A program made the translations under genes and the position numbers. This document shows, piece by piece, positions 1 to 6,937 of a stretch of DNA of 13,101 nucleotides. The stretch spans positions 1-13,101 of the forward strand of contig CAZDLB010000049.1 in assembly GCA_964505995.1 (NCBI GenBank). Direction: 5' to 3'. Position 1 is the first letter of the stretch. Every line of letters starts with the position of its first letter. The notes beneath the pieces are model-generated. The model saw only the letters and a list, made by a program, of their open reading frames with translations, was not told the DNA's origin and made no database searches. The stretch comes from JAJRVH01 sp964505995. Lineage in GTDB: Bacteria > Pseudomonadota > Zetaproteobacteria > Mariprofundales > Mariprofundaceae.

Positions 1-56
1 CCGTGTGGACAATAGTTAGCGCTTATATGAGCACTACTGTCACGGGAGGAGAGTTT

Positions 57-884
57 ATGCGAAAAACAATCATTTCAGGACTGGCCATCGGCCTGATGCT
101 GACAGCCGGCCCCATGGCGGCCAGCGCCAAGGACTCGCTGGACGGCAAGGCGCTGTATGAAGCCAACTGCGCCATGTGCCATGGCAAAAATGGCGAGCCG
201 ACCGCCTATGGCAAGAGCCTGAAGCCGTTTCCGGCGCGCAACCACCGCGCCATTGCCAAGCTGGTGGATCGCGATGAGTTGCGTCGCATCATCACCTACG
301 GCGTCAAGGGCACAGCGATGACGCCGAAGAAATACACGCTGGATCCGCTCGAGATCGAGGCCGTCATCGACTACATCCAGAGCTTCGACTACAAGCCGGA
401 CCTGGCCAACGGCAAGAAGCGCTTTGAAGCCGTCTGCTCCAGCTGCCATGGCATGGACGGCCGCGCCCAGACCGGTGTCGGCGCGAAGAACCTCGTCTAT
501 TCCAAGCTGGATCTGAAGGGCATCGTGCACACGATGCGCTACGGTCGCCCGGGCACGCTGATGACGAGCAAGCGGCATCAGCTGACGAACAAGGATATCG
601 CCGATGTCGCCAACTATGTCTATTCGCTGCGCTACAAGGCCGATGCCGATCGCGGCAAGAAGCTGTTCGGGGAAAACTGCGCGTCCTGTCACGAGACGCC
701 CGGTGACATCCGGCTGATCGGCAATGCCGCCGTCCGGCGCACGATCGCCGATCTGGACGACCGCCTGCTGGATCTGCGCATCCGCCACGGTCGTCACATC
801 GACCGCGCCGGTGAAAATGTCGGGAAGCTGAGCTCCGACGACATCCAGGACATCATTGCCTACATGAGGAAAGCAACGAAATAA
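57..884 (+). CDS. Secreted triheme c-type cytochrome
   Basis: A 275-residue periplasmic electron-transfer protein of three successive cytochrome c domains. Residues 1-24 form a signal peptide (basic start, hydrophobic core, ASA before the cut). Heme-binding CXXCH motifs lie at residues 38-42 (CAMCH), 127-131 (CSSCH) and 208-212 (CASCH). Domains 1 and 2 share the form YG....M, giving M88 and M169 as likely sixth ligands. The matching place in domain 3 is A251, with H244 and H247 close by, so the third heme is probably ligated differently. The start at 57 is chosen over the upstream GTG at 3 because GGAGGAG (45-51) sits 5 bases before it and the signal peptide begins there. The stop overlaps hemN by one base (TAATG). 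The redox partner is unknown; it resembles CBB3-type cytochrome domains rather than a named family. Confidence 0.9.
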   Translation: MRKTIISGLAIGLMLTAGPMAASAKDSLDGKALYEANCAMCHGKNGEPTAYGKSLKPFPARNHRAIAKLVDRDELRRIITYGVKGTAMTPKKYTLDPLEIEAVIDYIQSFDYKPDLANGKKRFEAVCSSCHGMDGRAQTGVGAKNLVYSKLDLKGIVHTMRYGRPGTLMTSKRHQLTNKDIADVANYVYSLRYKADADRGKKLFGENCASCHETPGDIRLIGNAAVRRTIADLDDRLLDLRIRHGRHIDRAGENVGKLSSDDIQDIIAYMRKATK

Positions 885-2305
885 TGCAAGCACGTTCCGA
901 TACTGGCGCCTCCCGTCTGGGGGGCGCCGATCTTTTTGACCTGGCCCTGATTAAGAAATACGACAAGGCCGGCCCCCGCTATACCTCCTACCCAACCGCA
1001 CCGATGTTCCATGAAGGCATCGGGCCTAAGGACTACGCCGAAACCCTCAGGCGGGTGGCCGCCCAGGATGCGCCGCTGTCGCTGTATATCCACATCCCGT
1101 TCTGCAATACCGTCTGCTATTACTGCGGCTGCAACAAGATCGTCACCAAGCAGTATGAACGCGCCGTGCCCTATCTGGAGCGACTGCTGAAGGAGATCGA
1201 TCTGGTCGCCGACACGCTGGGCGACTGCACACGTCCGGTCACGCAGCTGCATTTCGGCGGTGGCACGCCGACCTTCATGAGCAACGATCAGCTGCGCACG
1301 ATCATGGATCACCTGCGCCGCCGCTTCCATTTCGTGCCGAAGGATCAGGGCGAGTTCTCCATCGAGATCGACCCGCGCGAATGCGATGCTGACACCGTGC
1401 GCGTGCTCGAGGAGATCGGCCTGAACCGCATGAGCATGGGCGTGCAGGACTTCGATCCCATCGTGCAGAAGGCCGTCAACCGCATCCAGAGCAAGGAGGA
1501 AACGCTGCGCGTGCTGCACGAGGCCCGCGCGCACGGCTTCGAATCCATCAACATCGATCTGATGTACGGCCTGCCGCATCAGAGCGTGGAAACCTTCGAT
1601 CGCACGCTGGACACGATCATCGAGTTCAGCCCGGACCGCATCGCGCTGTTCAACTACGCGCACCTGCCGCACATGTTCATGCCGCAGCGACGCATCGACG
1701 AGGCCGCGCTGCCGAGCCCGCAGGAGAAGCTGAACATCCTCGAACACAGCATCAACAAGCTGCTCGATGCCGGCTATGTCTTCATCGGCATGGACCATTT
1801 CGCCAAGCCCGATGACGAGCTGACCATCGCTCAGCGCGAGGGCAAGCTTTACCGCAACTTCCAGGGATACAGCACGCAGGCCGACTGCGACCTGATCGGC
1901 CTGGGCATCACGTCCATCGGCTATGTCGGCGGCGGCTTCTTCCAGAACCACAAGGACATGGAGGCCTACACCGATGCGGTGGACCGGGGCGTGTTCCCGG
2001 TCTTCCGCGGCTATCGGCTGTCGGACGAGGACCATCTCCGGCGCCAGGTCATCATGCGCCTGATGTGCGATTTCCGGCTCGATTATCCGGCCTTCGAGGA
2101 ACAGTTCGGCATCGATTTCCGCGAACACTTCGCCGATGCCCTGGCCCAGCTGGCCGAGATGGAGGCCGATGGCCTCGTCGAGCTTCGGGAAGACGGATTG
2201 ACCGTCCTGCCGGCCGGCCGGCTCCTGATCCGCAATATCGCGATGGCCTTCGACGAATACCTTCAGAAGAAGAAGGAAGGCACGAGCTTCTCGAAGGTGA
2301 TCTGA
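884..2305 (+). CDS. hemN: Oxygen-independent coproporphyrinogen III dehydrogenase
   Basis: A cytoplasmic radical-SAM enzyme that decarboxylates coproporphyrinogen III to protoporphyrinogen IX in heme synthesis without oxygen. It has 473 residues, near the usual length of about 455-460. The N-terminal GPRYTSYPTAP stretch (residues 30-40) is typical of true HemN rather than HemW. The 4Fe-4S ligands are C74, C78 and C81 (CNTVCYYC), followed by C83 in the usual CGC context. GGGTPT (125-130) is the SAM-binding loop. Its ATG overlaps the stop of the cytochrome gene. A GAGGA at 866-870 is rather far upstream, so translation may depend partly on re-initiation. The pairing with a multiheme cytochrome suggests heme supply tuned to cytochrome production. 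No FNR-like site was seen upstream of the pair. The gene ends 9 bases from the convergent thiO. Confidence 0.96.
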   Translation: MQARSDTGASRLGGADLFDLALIKKYDKAGPRYTSYPTAPMFHEGIGPKDYAETLRRVAAQDAPLSLYIHIPFCNTVCYYCGCNKIVTKQYERAVPYLERLLKEIDLVADTLGDCTRPVTQLHFGGGTPTFMSNDQLRTIMDHLRRRFHFVPKDQGEFSIEIDPRECDADTVRVLEEIGLNRMSMGVQDFDPIVQKAVNRIQSKEETLRVLHEARAHGFESINIDLMYGLPHQSVETFDRTLDTIIEFSPDRIALFNYAHLPHMFMPQRRIDEAALPSPQEKLNILEHSINKLLDAGYVFIGMDHFAKPDDELTIAQREGKLYRNFQGYSTQADCDLIGLGITSIGYVGGGFFQNHKDMEAYTDAVDRGVFPVFRGYRLSDEDHLRRQVIMRLMCDFRLDYPAFEEQFGIDFREHFADALAQLAEMEADGLVELREDGLTVLPAGRLLIRNIAMAFDEYLQKKKEGTSFSKVI

Positions 2306-2314
2306 GCCAGACCC

Positions 2315-3463
2315 TCAGGCCGGTTCCGGGAAGCCGACCGCGGCATCCTCTATAACCGGGCGATCCACAGCGAAGTCCGCCATGTCCAGTTTCGGCGCCT
2401 CGCCCAGCATCCAGCGGCTGATGATCTCGGCCGTACCCGGCGCCAGAGCCACGCCGTTGCGGTAATGGCCGGTCGCCACCCACAGGCCGGGCCTGTCCGC
2501 GACCGGCCCGAGATACGGCAGCCCATCGGGACTGCCGGGGCGGAAGCCCATCCATTGCCGCACGATCCGTGAATGCCTCAGCCGGGGGGCGATGCGCCAG
2601 GCCGCATCCAGCAGAGCTTGCACCACTTCCTCGGTATTGCCCGGCCGGAAACCGACCCGCTCCATGCTCGCGCCGATCAGGATATGGCCATCCAGACGGG
2701 GCACCATGTAGGCATCGTCATGCTTGATGATATGACGGATGCAGCCGGGGATGTCATGCAGCAGCACGATCTGTCCCTTGACCGGCTCCACCGGCAGCTC
2801 CAGACCCATCGAACGGGCGAACTCGCCGCTCCAGCTGCCGGCAGCCAGCAGCACCGCATCGGCCTCGACCTCGCGGCCATCGGCCAGCCGCACGCCCTTG
2901 ATGCGACCCTCCGATTCGCAAAGGCCAACCACCTCGGCATGCTCGCGAAGCGGAACGGACCTGATCTCCAGTGCCCTGCGCACGGCCGACAGCAGCCTCG
3001 GATTGCGCACCTGACCGACCTCGGGCCACAGCAGGGCCCCGCGAACCGATTCGCCCAGCGCCGGTTCCCGCTCCCGGGCCTGCGCCGCATCCAGTTCCTC
3101 GACCCGCCAGCCGAAACGCGCGGACCAGTCCAGCGCCGGCTGCCGATGGTCGATGCGATCCCCGTCAAGGAACGGGATCAGCAGGCCATTGTTGCGCCAT
3201 TCGATGCTCTGTCCGGTCAAGGCTTCAAGCTGCCGCTCCAGCTCCGGATACAGCTTCAGGCTGTACTCGACCAGGTGCGTGAAGCTGTCGGGATACAGCC
3301 AGGGGTGAATGGGACAGAGAATGCCCGCCCCGGCCCAGGAGGACTCACGCCCGGCCTCGCCGCGCTCGAGCACGACGGGATCGGCTCCGAGTTCCTTCAG
3401 GCGCAGCGCGGTCAGGCAGCCGATGATGCCTCCGCCGATGATCGCAACCCGCATCTGCTTCAT
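2315..3463 (-). CDS. thiO: Glycine oxidase ThiO-like FAD-dependent amino-acid oxidase
   Basis: A 382-residue flavoenzyme of the DAO family (glycine oxidase, sarcosine oxidase, D-amino-acid dehydrogenase). ThiO oxidises glycine to the imine used in making the thiazole of thiamine. Visible features are the Rossmann GGGIIG (residues 10-15), the ribose-binding E33 (VVLERG), a SSWAGAGI segment (41-48) typical of ThiO, and a C-terminal GHYRNG (332-337) followed by LAP, also typical of ThiO. The start at 3463 has a good upstream GAGGGGAA about 5-6 bases away; an internal ATG three codons later has none. The frame stays open upstream over hpnC, but that part is a shadow. No other thiamine gene is in the window, so a broader amino-acid oxidase role is possible. 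It is divergent from hpnC and convergent with hemN. Confidence 0.82.
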   Translation of the reverse strand: MKQMRVAIIGGGIIGCLTALRLKELGADPVVLERGEAGRESSWAGAGILCPIHPWLYPDSFTHLVEYSLKLYPELERQLEALTGQSIEWRNNGLLIPFLDGDRIDHRQPALDWSARFGWRVEELDAAQAREREPALGESVRGALLWPEVGQVRNPRLLSAVRRALEIRSVPLREHAEVVGLCESEGRIKGVRLADGREVEADAVLLAAGSWSGEFARSMGLELPVEPVKGQIVLLHDIPGCIRHIIKHDDAYMVPRLDGHILIGASMERVGFRPGNTEEVVQALLDAAWRIAPRLRHSRIVRQWMGFRPGSPDGLPYLGPVADRPGLWVATGHYRNGVALAPGTAEIISRWMLGEAPKLDMADFAVDRPVIEDAAVGFPEPA

Positions 3464-3496
3464 GCTGCTTCCCCTCAATCGAACGGCTCGCTGCTT

Positions 3497-3508
3497 GCGC
3501 GATCGCGC
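3497..3508. promoter_or_regulatory. Palindrome in the thiO/hpnC divergent intergenic region
   Basis: A perfect 12-base palindrome, GCGCGATCGCGC, lies in the 66-base gap between the divergent starts of thiO and hpnC. Its central place between two promoters would suit an operator, but GC-rich palindromes around GATC also arise by chance in such genomes. No convincing -35/-10 pair was found for either gene. Confidence 0.25.
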
Positions 3509-3529
3509 CGGTGCGGCCACCATGCCGCC

Positions 3530-4480
3530 ATGGTTGCCACCGCCCCGTCCGAGCATGATCTTGCCCAAGCCTATCAATATTGCCTGAACATCGCACGGCA
3601 GCATTACGAGAACTTTCCGACCGCCTCGAAGCTGCTGCGCCGCGATCTGCGACCGGCCGTCGCCGCGATCTACGCCTTCGCACGGCATGCCGATGATCTG
3701 GCCGATGAAGGCGACACACCGGCCCCGACCCGGCTGAAGCAGCTCGATGCCTGGGAAACCCTGCTCGATCGCTGCACCGCCGAAGCCCTGGACCAGCCCA
3801 TCTTTCTCGCCCTTGGCGATGCCATCCGCCGCTTCGATCTGCCCGTCGAGGAGCTGCACAAGCTGCTGATCGCCTTTCGCATGGATGTCAGCCTGCACGC
3901 CTATGCCAGCGAGGATGAGCTGTATTTCTACTGCGACCATTCGGCCACTCCCGTCGGCCGGCTGATGCTGGCGCTGCATGGCATCCGGCAGGCGGATGCC
4001 ATGCATGCCGCCGATGCCATCTGTACGGCGCTGCAGATGACGAACTTCTGGCAGGATCTGAGCGTGGATCTGCCGCGCGGCCGCTGCTACCTGCCCGAGA
4101 CCTGGCTGAACCTGCATCATCTGGACAGCCGCACATTGCTCGGCTGGGCCCGGGACGGGGCGCTGGAGGCCGTGGAACACAACGAGGCCGTGCTTCCGGT
4201 TCTGAACCATGCCGTGATGCAGACGCGCGAACGCCTGCACGCCGGCTTGCCGCTGCTTGCGATGCTGCCGCTGCGGCTGCGGCTGCAGGTGGCCGCGACG
4301 ATCCGTGCGGCCGGGCTTCTGCTCGACCGCATCGAAGCCGAGACCCGCCCGCTCATCCGCCGCCCCCGCGTCGCATCCGCGGACTGGTGGCGCCTGGCTC
4401 CGGCCATCCTAGGACGGGCGTTGCGGCCCGGCCGGCGAAAACCGGAGCATCCGGCCGGTGCCGCGGAGCGGGCGCGATGA
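3530..4480 (+). CDS. hpnC: Hydroxysqualene synthase HpnC
   Basis: A 316-residue squalene/phytoene synthase-fold enzyme. In the HpnCDE route HpnC converts presqualene diphosphate to hydroxysqualene. The first Asp-rich motif is DDLAD (residues 55-59) in the setting IYAFARHADDLADE. The second is NFWQDLSVD (172-180), followed by LPRGRCYLPE, which is typical of HpnC. The ATG at 3530 gives the expected N-terminus (AYQYCLNIARQHYENFP), but no clear Shine-Dalgarno site precedes it, and the other nearby start codons are out of frame. The frame remains open far upstream over thiO; that part is a shadow. The stop overlaps hpnD by four bases (ATGA), so the genes are translationally coupled. The Arg/Ala-rich last 30 or so residues look like a loose tail. 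Confidence 0.92.
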   Translation: MVATAPSEHDLAQAYQYCLNIARQHYENFPTASKLLRRDLRPAVAAIYAFARHADDLADEGDTPAPTRLKQLDAWETLLDRCTAEALDQPIFLALGDAIRRFDLPVEELHKLLIAFRMDVSLHAYASEDELYFYCDHSATPVGRLMLALHGIRQADAMHAADAICTALQMTNFWQDLSVDLPRGRCYLPETWLNLHHLDSRTLLGWARDGALEAVEHNEAVLPVLNHAVMQTRERLHAGLPLLAMLPLRLRLQVAATIRAAGLLLDRIEAETRPLIRRPRVASADWWRLAPAILGRALRPGRRKPEHPAGAAERAR

Positions 4481-5352
4481 CACCGCAGCAATACTGCCTG
4501 GAGAAGACCCGCGGTTCGGGCTCCTCGTTCTTCTATGCCTTTCTTTTCCTGCCCGAGGACCAGCGCCGGGCGATGCTGGCGCTGTATGCGTTCTGCCGCG
4601 AGGTGGATGACATCGCCGACGAGGTCAGCGACTCCCAGGTCGCGCTGACGAAGCTGAATTTCTGGCGCGAGGAGCTGGCGCGCGCCTTTCAGGGCCGGCC
4701 GCGGCATCCGGTCGGACGGGAACTGGACTGGGCGCGGCGCCATTTCCCGCTCGATGAGGAGCTGTTCATCGAGATCCTCGACGGCATGCTGATGGACATC
4801 CAGCGTCAGCCGATCCTCAAGGGCGCCGATCTGTCGCTGTATGCCTATCGCGTCGCCGGCGTCGTCGGGCTGCTTTCCATCGAGGTGTTCGGCTACCGCA
4901 ATCGCGACAGCCGCCGGTTCGCGACGACGCTGGGCGAGGCGCTGCAGCTGACCAATATCCTGCGCGATATCGCCGAGGACGCGCAGCTCGGGCGCATCTA
5001 TCTGCCGCAGGAGGACCGTATCCGGCTGCGCGTCAGCGATCAGGCGATCCGGGACGGCGATTTCAGCGAGCCGCTGCCGACGCTGCTGCGCGAATACGGC
5101 GAGCGCGCCGAGGCTGCCTATCGCCAGGCCATGGAGCTGCTGCCCGGCGAGGATCGCGAATCCCTGCGCCCCTCGCTGGTCATGGCGGCCATCTATCATG
5201 CCTATCTCCGGCGGCTCAGGGAGGTGGACTTCGATGTCTGGCGTCATCCGGTGCGTCTGCTGCCGCTGACGAAGATCTGGATCGCCTGGCGCGCCTGGCG
5301 TCATGAAAAGCGGGCCACCCGGAAGCAGCTTCCCCCGCGCCTGGATTTCTAG
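4477..5352 (+). CDS. hpnD: Presqualene diphosphate synthase HpnD
   Basis: A 291-residue squalene/phytoene synthase-family enzyme that joins two farnesyl diphosphates into presqualene diphosphate, the first step of the HpnCDE route. The N-terminal YCLEKTRGSGSSFFYAFLFL stretch is characteristic of HpnD. Asp-rich motifs are DDIAD (44-48) and D164/D168 in LTNILRDIAED, followed by GRIYLPQED. The ATG overlaps the hpnC stop (ATGA), with GGAG at 4465-4468 eight bases upstream. It is followed after 3 bases by hpnE. The order C-D-E is the standard one, which makes phytoene synthase (CrtB) an unlikely alternative, although HpnCDE-derived squalene can also serve C30 carotenoids. Confidence 0.93.
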   Translation: MTPQQYCLEKTRGSGSSFFYAFLFLPEDQRRAMLALYAFCREVDDIADEVSDSQVALTKLNFWREELARAFQGRPRHPVGRELDWARRHFPLDEELFIEILDGMLMDIQRQPILKGADLSLYAYRVAGVVGLLSIEVFGYRNRDSRRFATTLGEALQLTNILRDIAEDAQLGRIYLPQEDRIRLRVSDQAIRDGDFSEPLPTLLREYGERAEAAYRQAMELLPGEDRESLRPSLVMAAIYHAYLRRLREVDFDVWRHPVRLLPLTKIWIAWRAWRHEKRATRKQLPPRLDF

Positions 5353-5355
5353 ACC

Positions 5356-6645
5356 ATGATGGCCGTCATCGGCGGCGGCGTCGCCGGCCTCACGGCCGCC
5401 ATCCGCCTGGCCGGACAGGGAAAGGAGGTTCACCTGTTCGAGGCCGCGCCCAGCCTTGGAGGACGCACATCCTCCTTCTTCGACAGACCCTCCGGACGCT
5501 GGTGCGATCATGGCCCGCACCTGATGGTCGGCGCCTACCGCGCCACACGCCGCCTGCTGCGGGATTGCGGCGCGGAGGATCATGTCGCCTGGCAGCCATC
5601 GCTGGAGCTGCCGCTGTGGGATCGCCTTCGCGGTGCGATGCGGCTGAAGCCGGCCGCCTGGCTGCCGCTGCCGCTGGCGATGATGAGCAACCTGCCGCGA
5701 CTGCCCGGCCACGCCCTGACCTCCGCCACCTCGCTGCTGCGCCTGCGCCGGCAGCCCCCGACGCCATCCGAAACGGTGGCGGCATGGTGCGAACGCCTGC
5801 GACTTCCGGCGGCCCTGCTGCGCGATTTCATGACGCCCCTGTGCATCGGCACGATGAACGAATATCCCGAAACCGCGCCGGCCGAAAGCTTCGCGGCGGT
5901 CCTGCACGAGGCCTTTTCCTGCCATGATCATGCCCGGCTGGGCTGGTTTTGCGCCCCGCTGCAGGAGGCGCTGATCGAGCCGCTGGCCCGGCATGCCGCC
6001 AGTCTCGGGGTCGCCATCCATGCCGGCCATCGCGTCCGCGCCATCGAAAGACATGGCCGTCGCTGGCGCCTGGAGCTGAGCATCAACGCCCGCAAGCAGG
6101 ACGGAGATGGACGGCTATTCGACCAGGTCATCCTGGCGATCCCGCCATGGGTGCGCATCCGGGGGATTCCGGATCGCGCCGCAGCCCATCGGATGATCAC
6201 CAACCTGCACCTGTGGTACGATCATCCCGTCGAGCTTCCGACACGCCAGCCGCTGATCGGCGGCATCGGCACGCTGGGCCAGTGGTTCTTCGATGTGTCG
6301 CGGCAGATGAATGAAACCCCCGATCGCGATAGCGGCTCATGGCACGCCTGCATCGTCATCAGCGCCGATGCGCTGCATCCGCGCGACGAGGGCTGGCAGC
6401 GCCGGGCCATCGCCGAACTCGCCGAGATCACCGGCCGGGAACAGCTGAACAGGCCGATACGCCGGCGCGTCATCCAGGAGGTTCGCGCCACGGCGCTGGT
6501 CCGCCCCGGACAGCCGCCGTCCCTTCCCGAGGGCCTGGTCGATGCCCGCGAGGCACCGGCGCCGGGCGAACTTCCGGCGACGATCGAGGCCGCGGTCCGC
6601 CGGGGCGAAGCGGCGGCCCGAAAGTGCCTGATGTCACAGCGATGA
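5356..6645 (+). CDS. hpnE: Hydroxysqualene dehydroxylase HpnE, atypical C-terminal FAD motif
   Basis: A 429-residue FAD-dependent protein of the amine oxidase/phytoene desaturase superfamily. HpnE reduces hydroxysqualene to squalene. The dinucleotide-binding GGGVAG (residues 6-11), E29 and LGGR (34-37) are intact, as is the HGPHLMVGAYRAT region expected for HpnE. Near the C-terminus the family usually shows LAGDWT.TG.PATIEGA. Here the PATIEAAV part is present (407-414), but the residues aligned with Gly-Asp are E399 and A400. Other reading frames do not restore the motif, so a simple frameshift does not explain it. The start is the first of two adjacent ATG codons, 3 bases after hpnD. Its place completes hpnCDE. 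No hopene cyclase follows in the window. Confidence 0.88.
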   Translation: MMAVIGGGVAGLTAAIRLAGQGKEVHLFEAAPSLGGRTSSFFDRPSGRWCDHGPHLMVGAYRATRRLLRDCGAEDHVAWQPSLELPLWDRLRGAMRLKPAAWLPLPLAMMSNLPRLPGHALTSATSLLRLRRQPPTPSETVAAWCERLRLPAALLRDFMTPLCIGTMNEYPETAPAESFAAVLHEAFSCHDHARLGWFCAPLQEALIEPLARHAASLGVAIHAGHRVRAIERHGRRWRLELSINARKQDGDGRLFDQVILAIPPWVRIRGIPDRAAAHRMITNLHLWYDHPVELPTRQPLIGGIGTLGQWFFDVSRQMNETPDRDSGSWHACIVISADALHPRDEGWQRRAIAELAEITGREQLNRPIRRRVIQEVRATALVRPGQPPSLPEGLVDAREAPAPGELPATIEAAVRRGEAAARKCLMSQR

Positions 6646-6670
6646 CATGCATTATCCACCGTTGCAGCCC

Positions 6671-6688
6671 CCGAAGGCCCATCTTCGG
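6671..6688 (+). terminator. Weak hairpin downstream of hpnE
   Basis: CCGAAG (6671-6676), a 6-base loop and CTTCGG (6683-6688) form a short perfect stem 25 bases after the hpnE stop. There is no T-tract behind it, so it could end or stabilise the hpnCDE transcript only weakly. The call rests on position and symmetry. Confidence 0.3.
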
Positions 6689-6711
6689 CCCTTGCGGCCA
6701 TAACTTCGTGT

Positions 6712-6776
6712 GTTGTATGAATAATATCTTTTAATTACCTGTTATTTCAGGGATATATTGTCTGATTAAAATTTGT
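6712..6776. other. AT-rich island in the hpnE-coq7 intergenic region
   Basis: About 65 bases with strong AT richness: by hand count 6721-6776 holds 12 G or C in 56 bases. This contrasts sharply with the GC-rich genes around it. It contains several TAAT/ATATAT-type runs that could serve as -10 elements or as an easily melted region, but no -35/-10 pair with proper spacing stands out. It may carry the coq7 promoter. A DnaA-box cluster lies about 55 bases downstream. The rest of the 292-base gap (6646-6937) shows no gene. Confidence 0.55.
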
Positions 6777-6829
6777 GCAGCATGCCACCGGCCTCTCCAA
6801 GGGCCTGAAACCACGGCCATGGGCCGCAT

Positions 6830-6864
6830 CCATCCACAAACTTATCCACAATCTCTGTGGATTG
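6830..6864. promoter_or_regulatory. Cluster of DnaA-box-like sites upstream of coq7
   Basis: TTATCCACA at 6842-6850 is an exact match to the DnaA box consensus TTATNCACA. CCATCCACA at 6830-6838 matches at 7 of 9 positions. TGTGGATTG at 6856-6864 is an opposite-strand site, also 7 of 9. A separate near-match, TTATCCACC (8 of 9), lies at 6652-6660. The second and third sites form a perfect 7-base inverted repeat, ATCCACA/TGTGGAT, with a 5-base spacer, so a hairpin or dimeric operator is an alternative. DnaA binding is inferred, not shown. Confidence 0.45.
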
Positions 6865-6937
6865 TGCGCCAAGCCCTTGCAGCCGAAGCATTTAGCCCCC
6901 CTCTTGCGCACCGGGTCCCATCGCCTATCATCGGCTC

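Noticed and set aside
1..56. An FNR box or a clear sigma-70 promoter before the cytochrome gene
   Set aside because: No TTGAT-N4-ATCAA was seen. TGGACA and TTATAT occur, but only about 11 bases apart. The promoter may lie outside the window.
860..2128. A 422-codon minus-strand frame opposite hemN
   Set aside because: An antisense shadow; hemN has all its radical-SAM motifs on the other strand.
2573..3529. An upstream extension of the hpnC frame, about 319 codons
   Set aside because: It is antisense to thiO and shows no domain. The HpnC family N-terminus begins just after 3530.
3464..4240. An upstream extension of the thiO frame, about 259 codons
   Set aside because: It is antisense to hpnC. 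ThiO homology and a good ribosome-binding site both begin at 3463.
4117..6054. A 645-codon open frame on the minus strand across hpnC, hpnD and hpnE
   Set aside because: It lies opposite three well-identified enzymes, has a low-complexity Arg/Gln/Ala/Gly-rich translation, and arises from the GC-rich third positions of the plus-strand genes.
6646..6937. A tRNA, small RNA or CRISPR array in the hpnE-coq7 gap
   Set aside because: No cloverleaf, repeated unit or strong terminator was seen; only the weak hairpin, AT island and DnaA-like sites.
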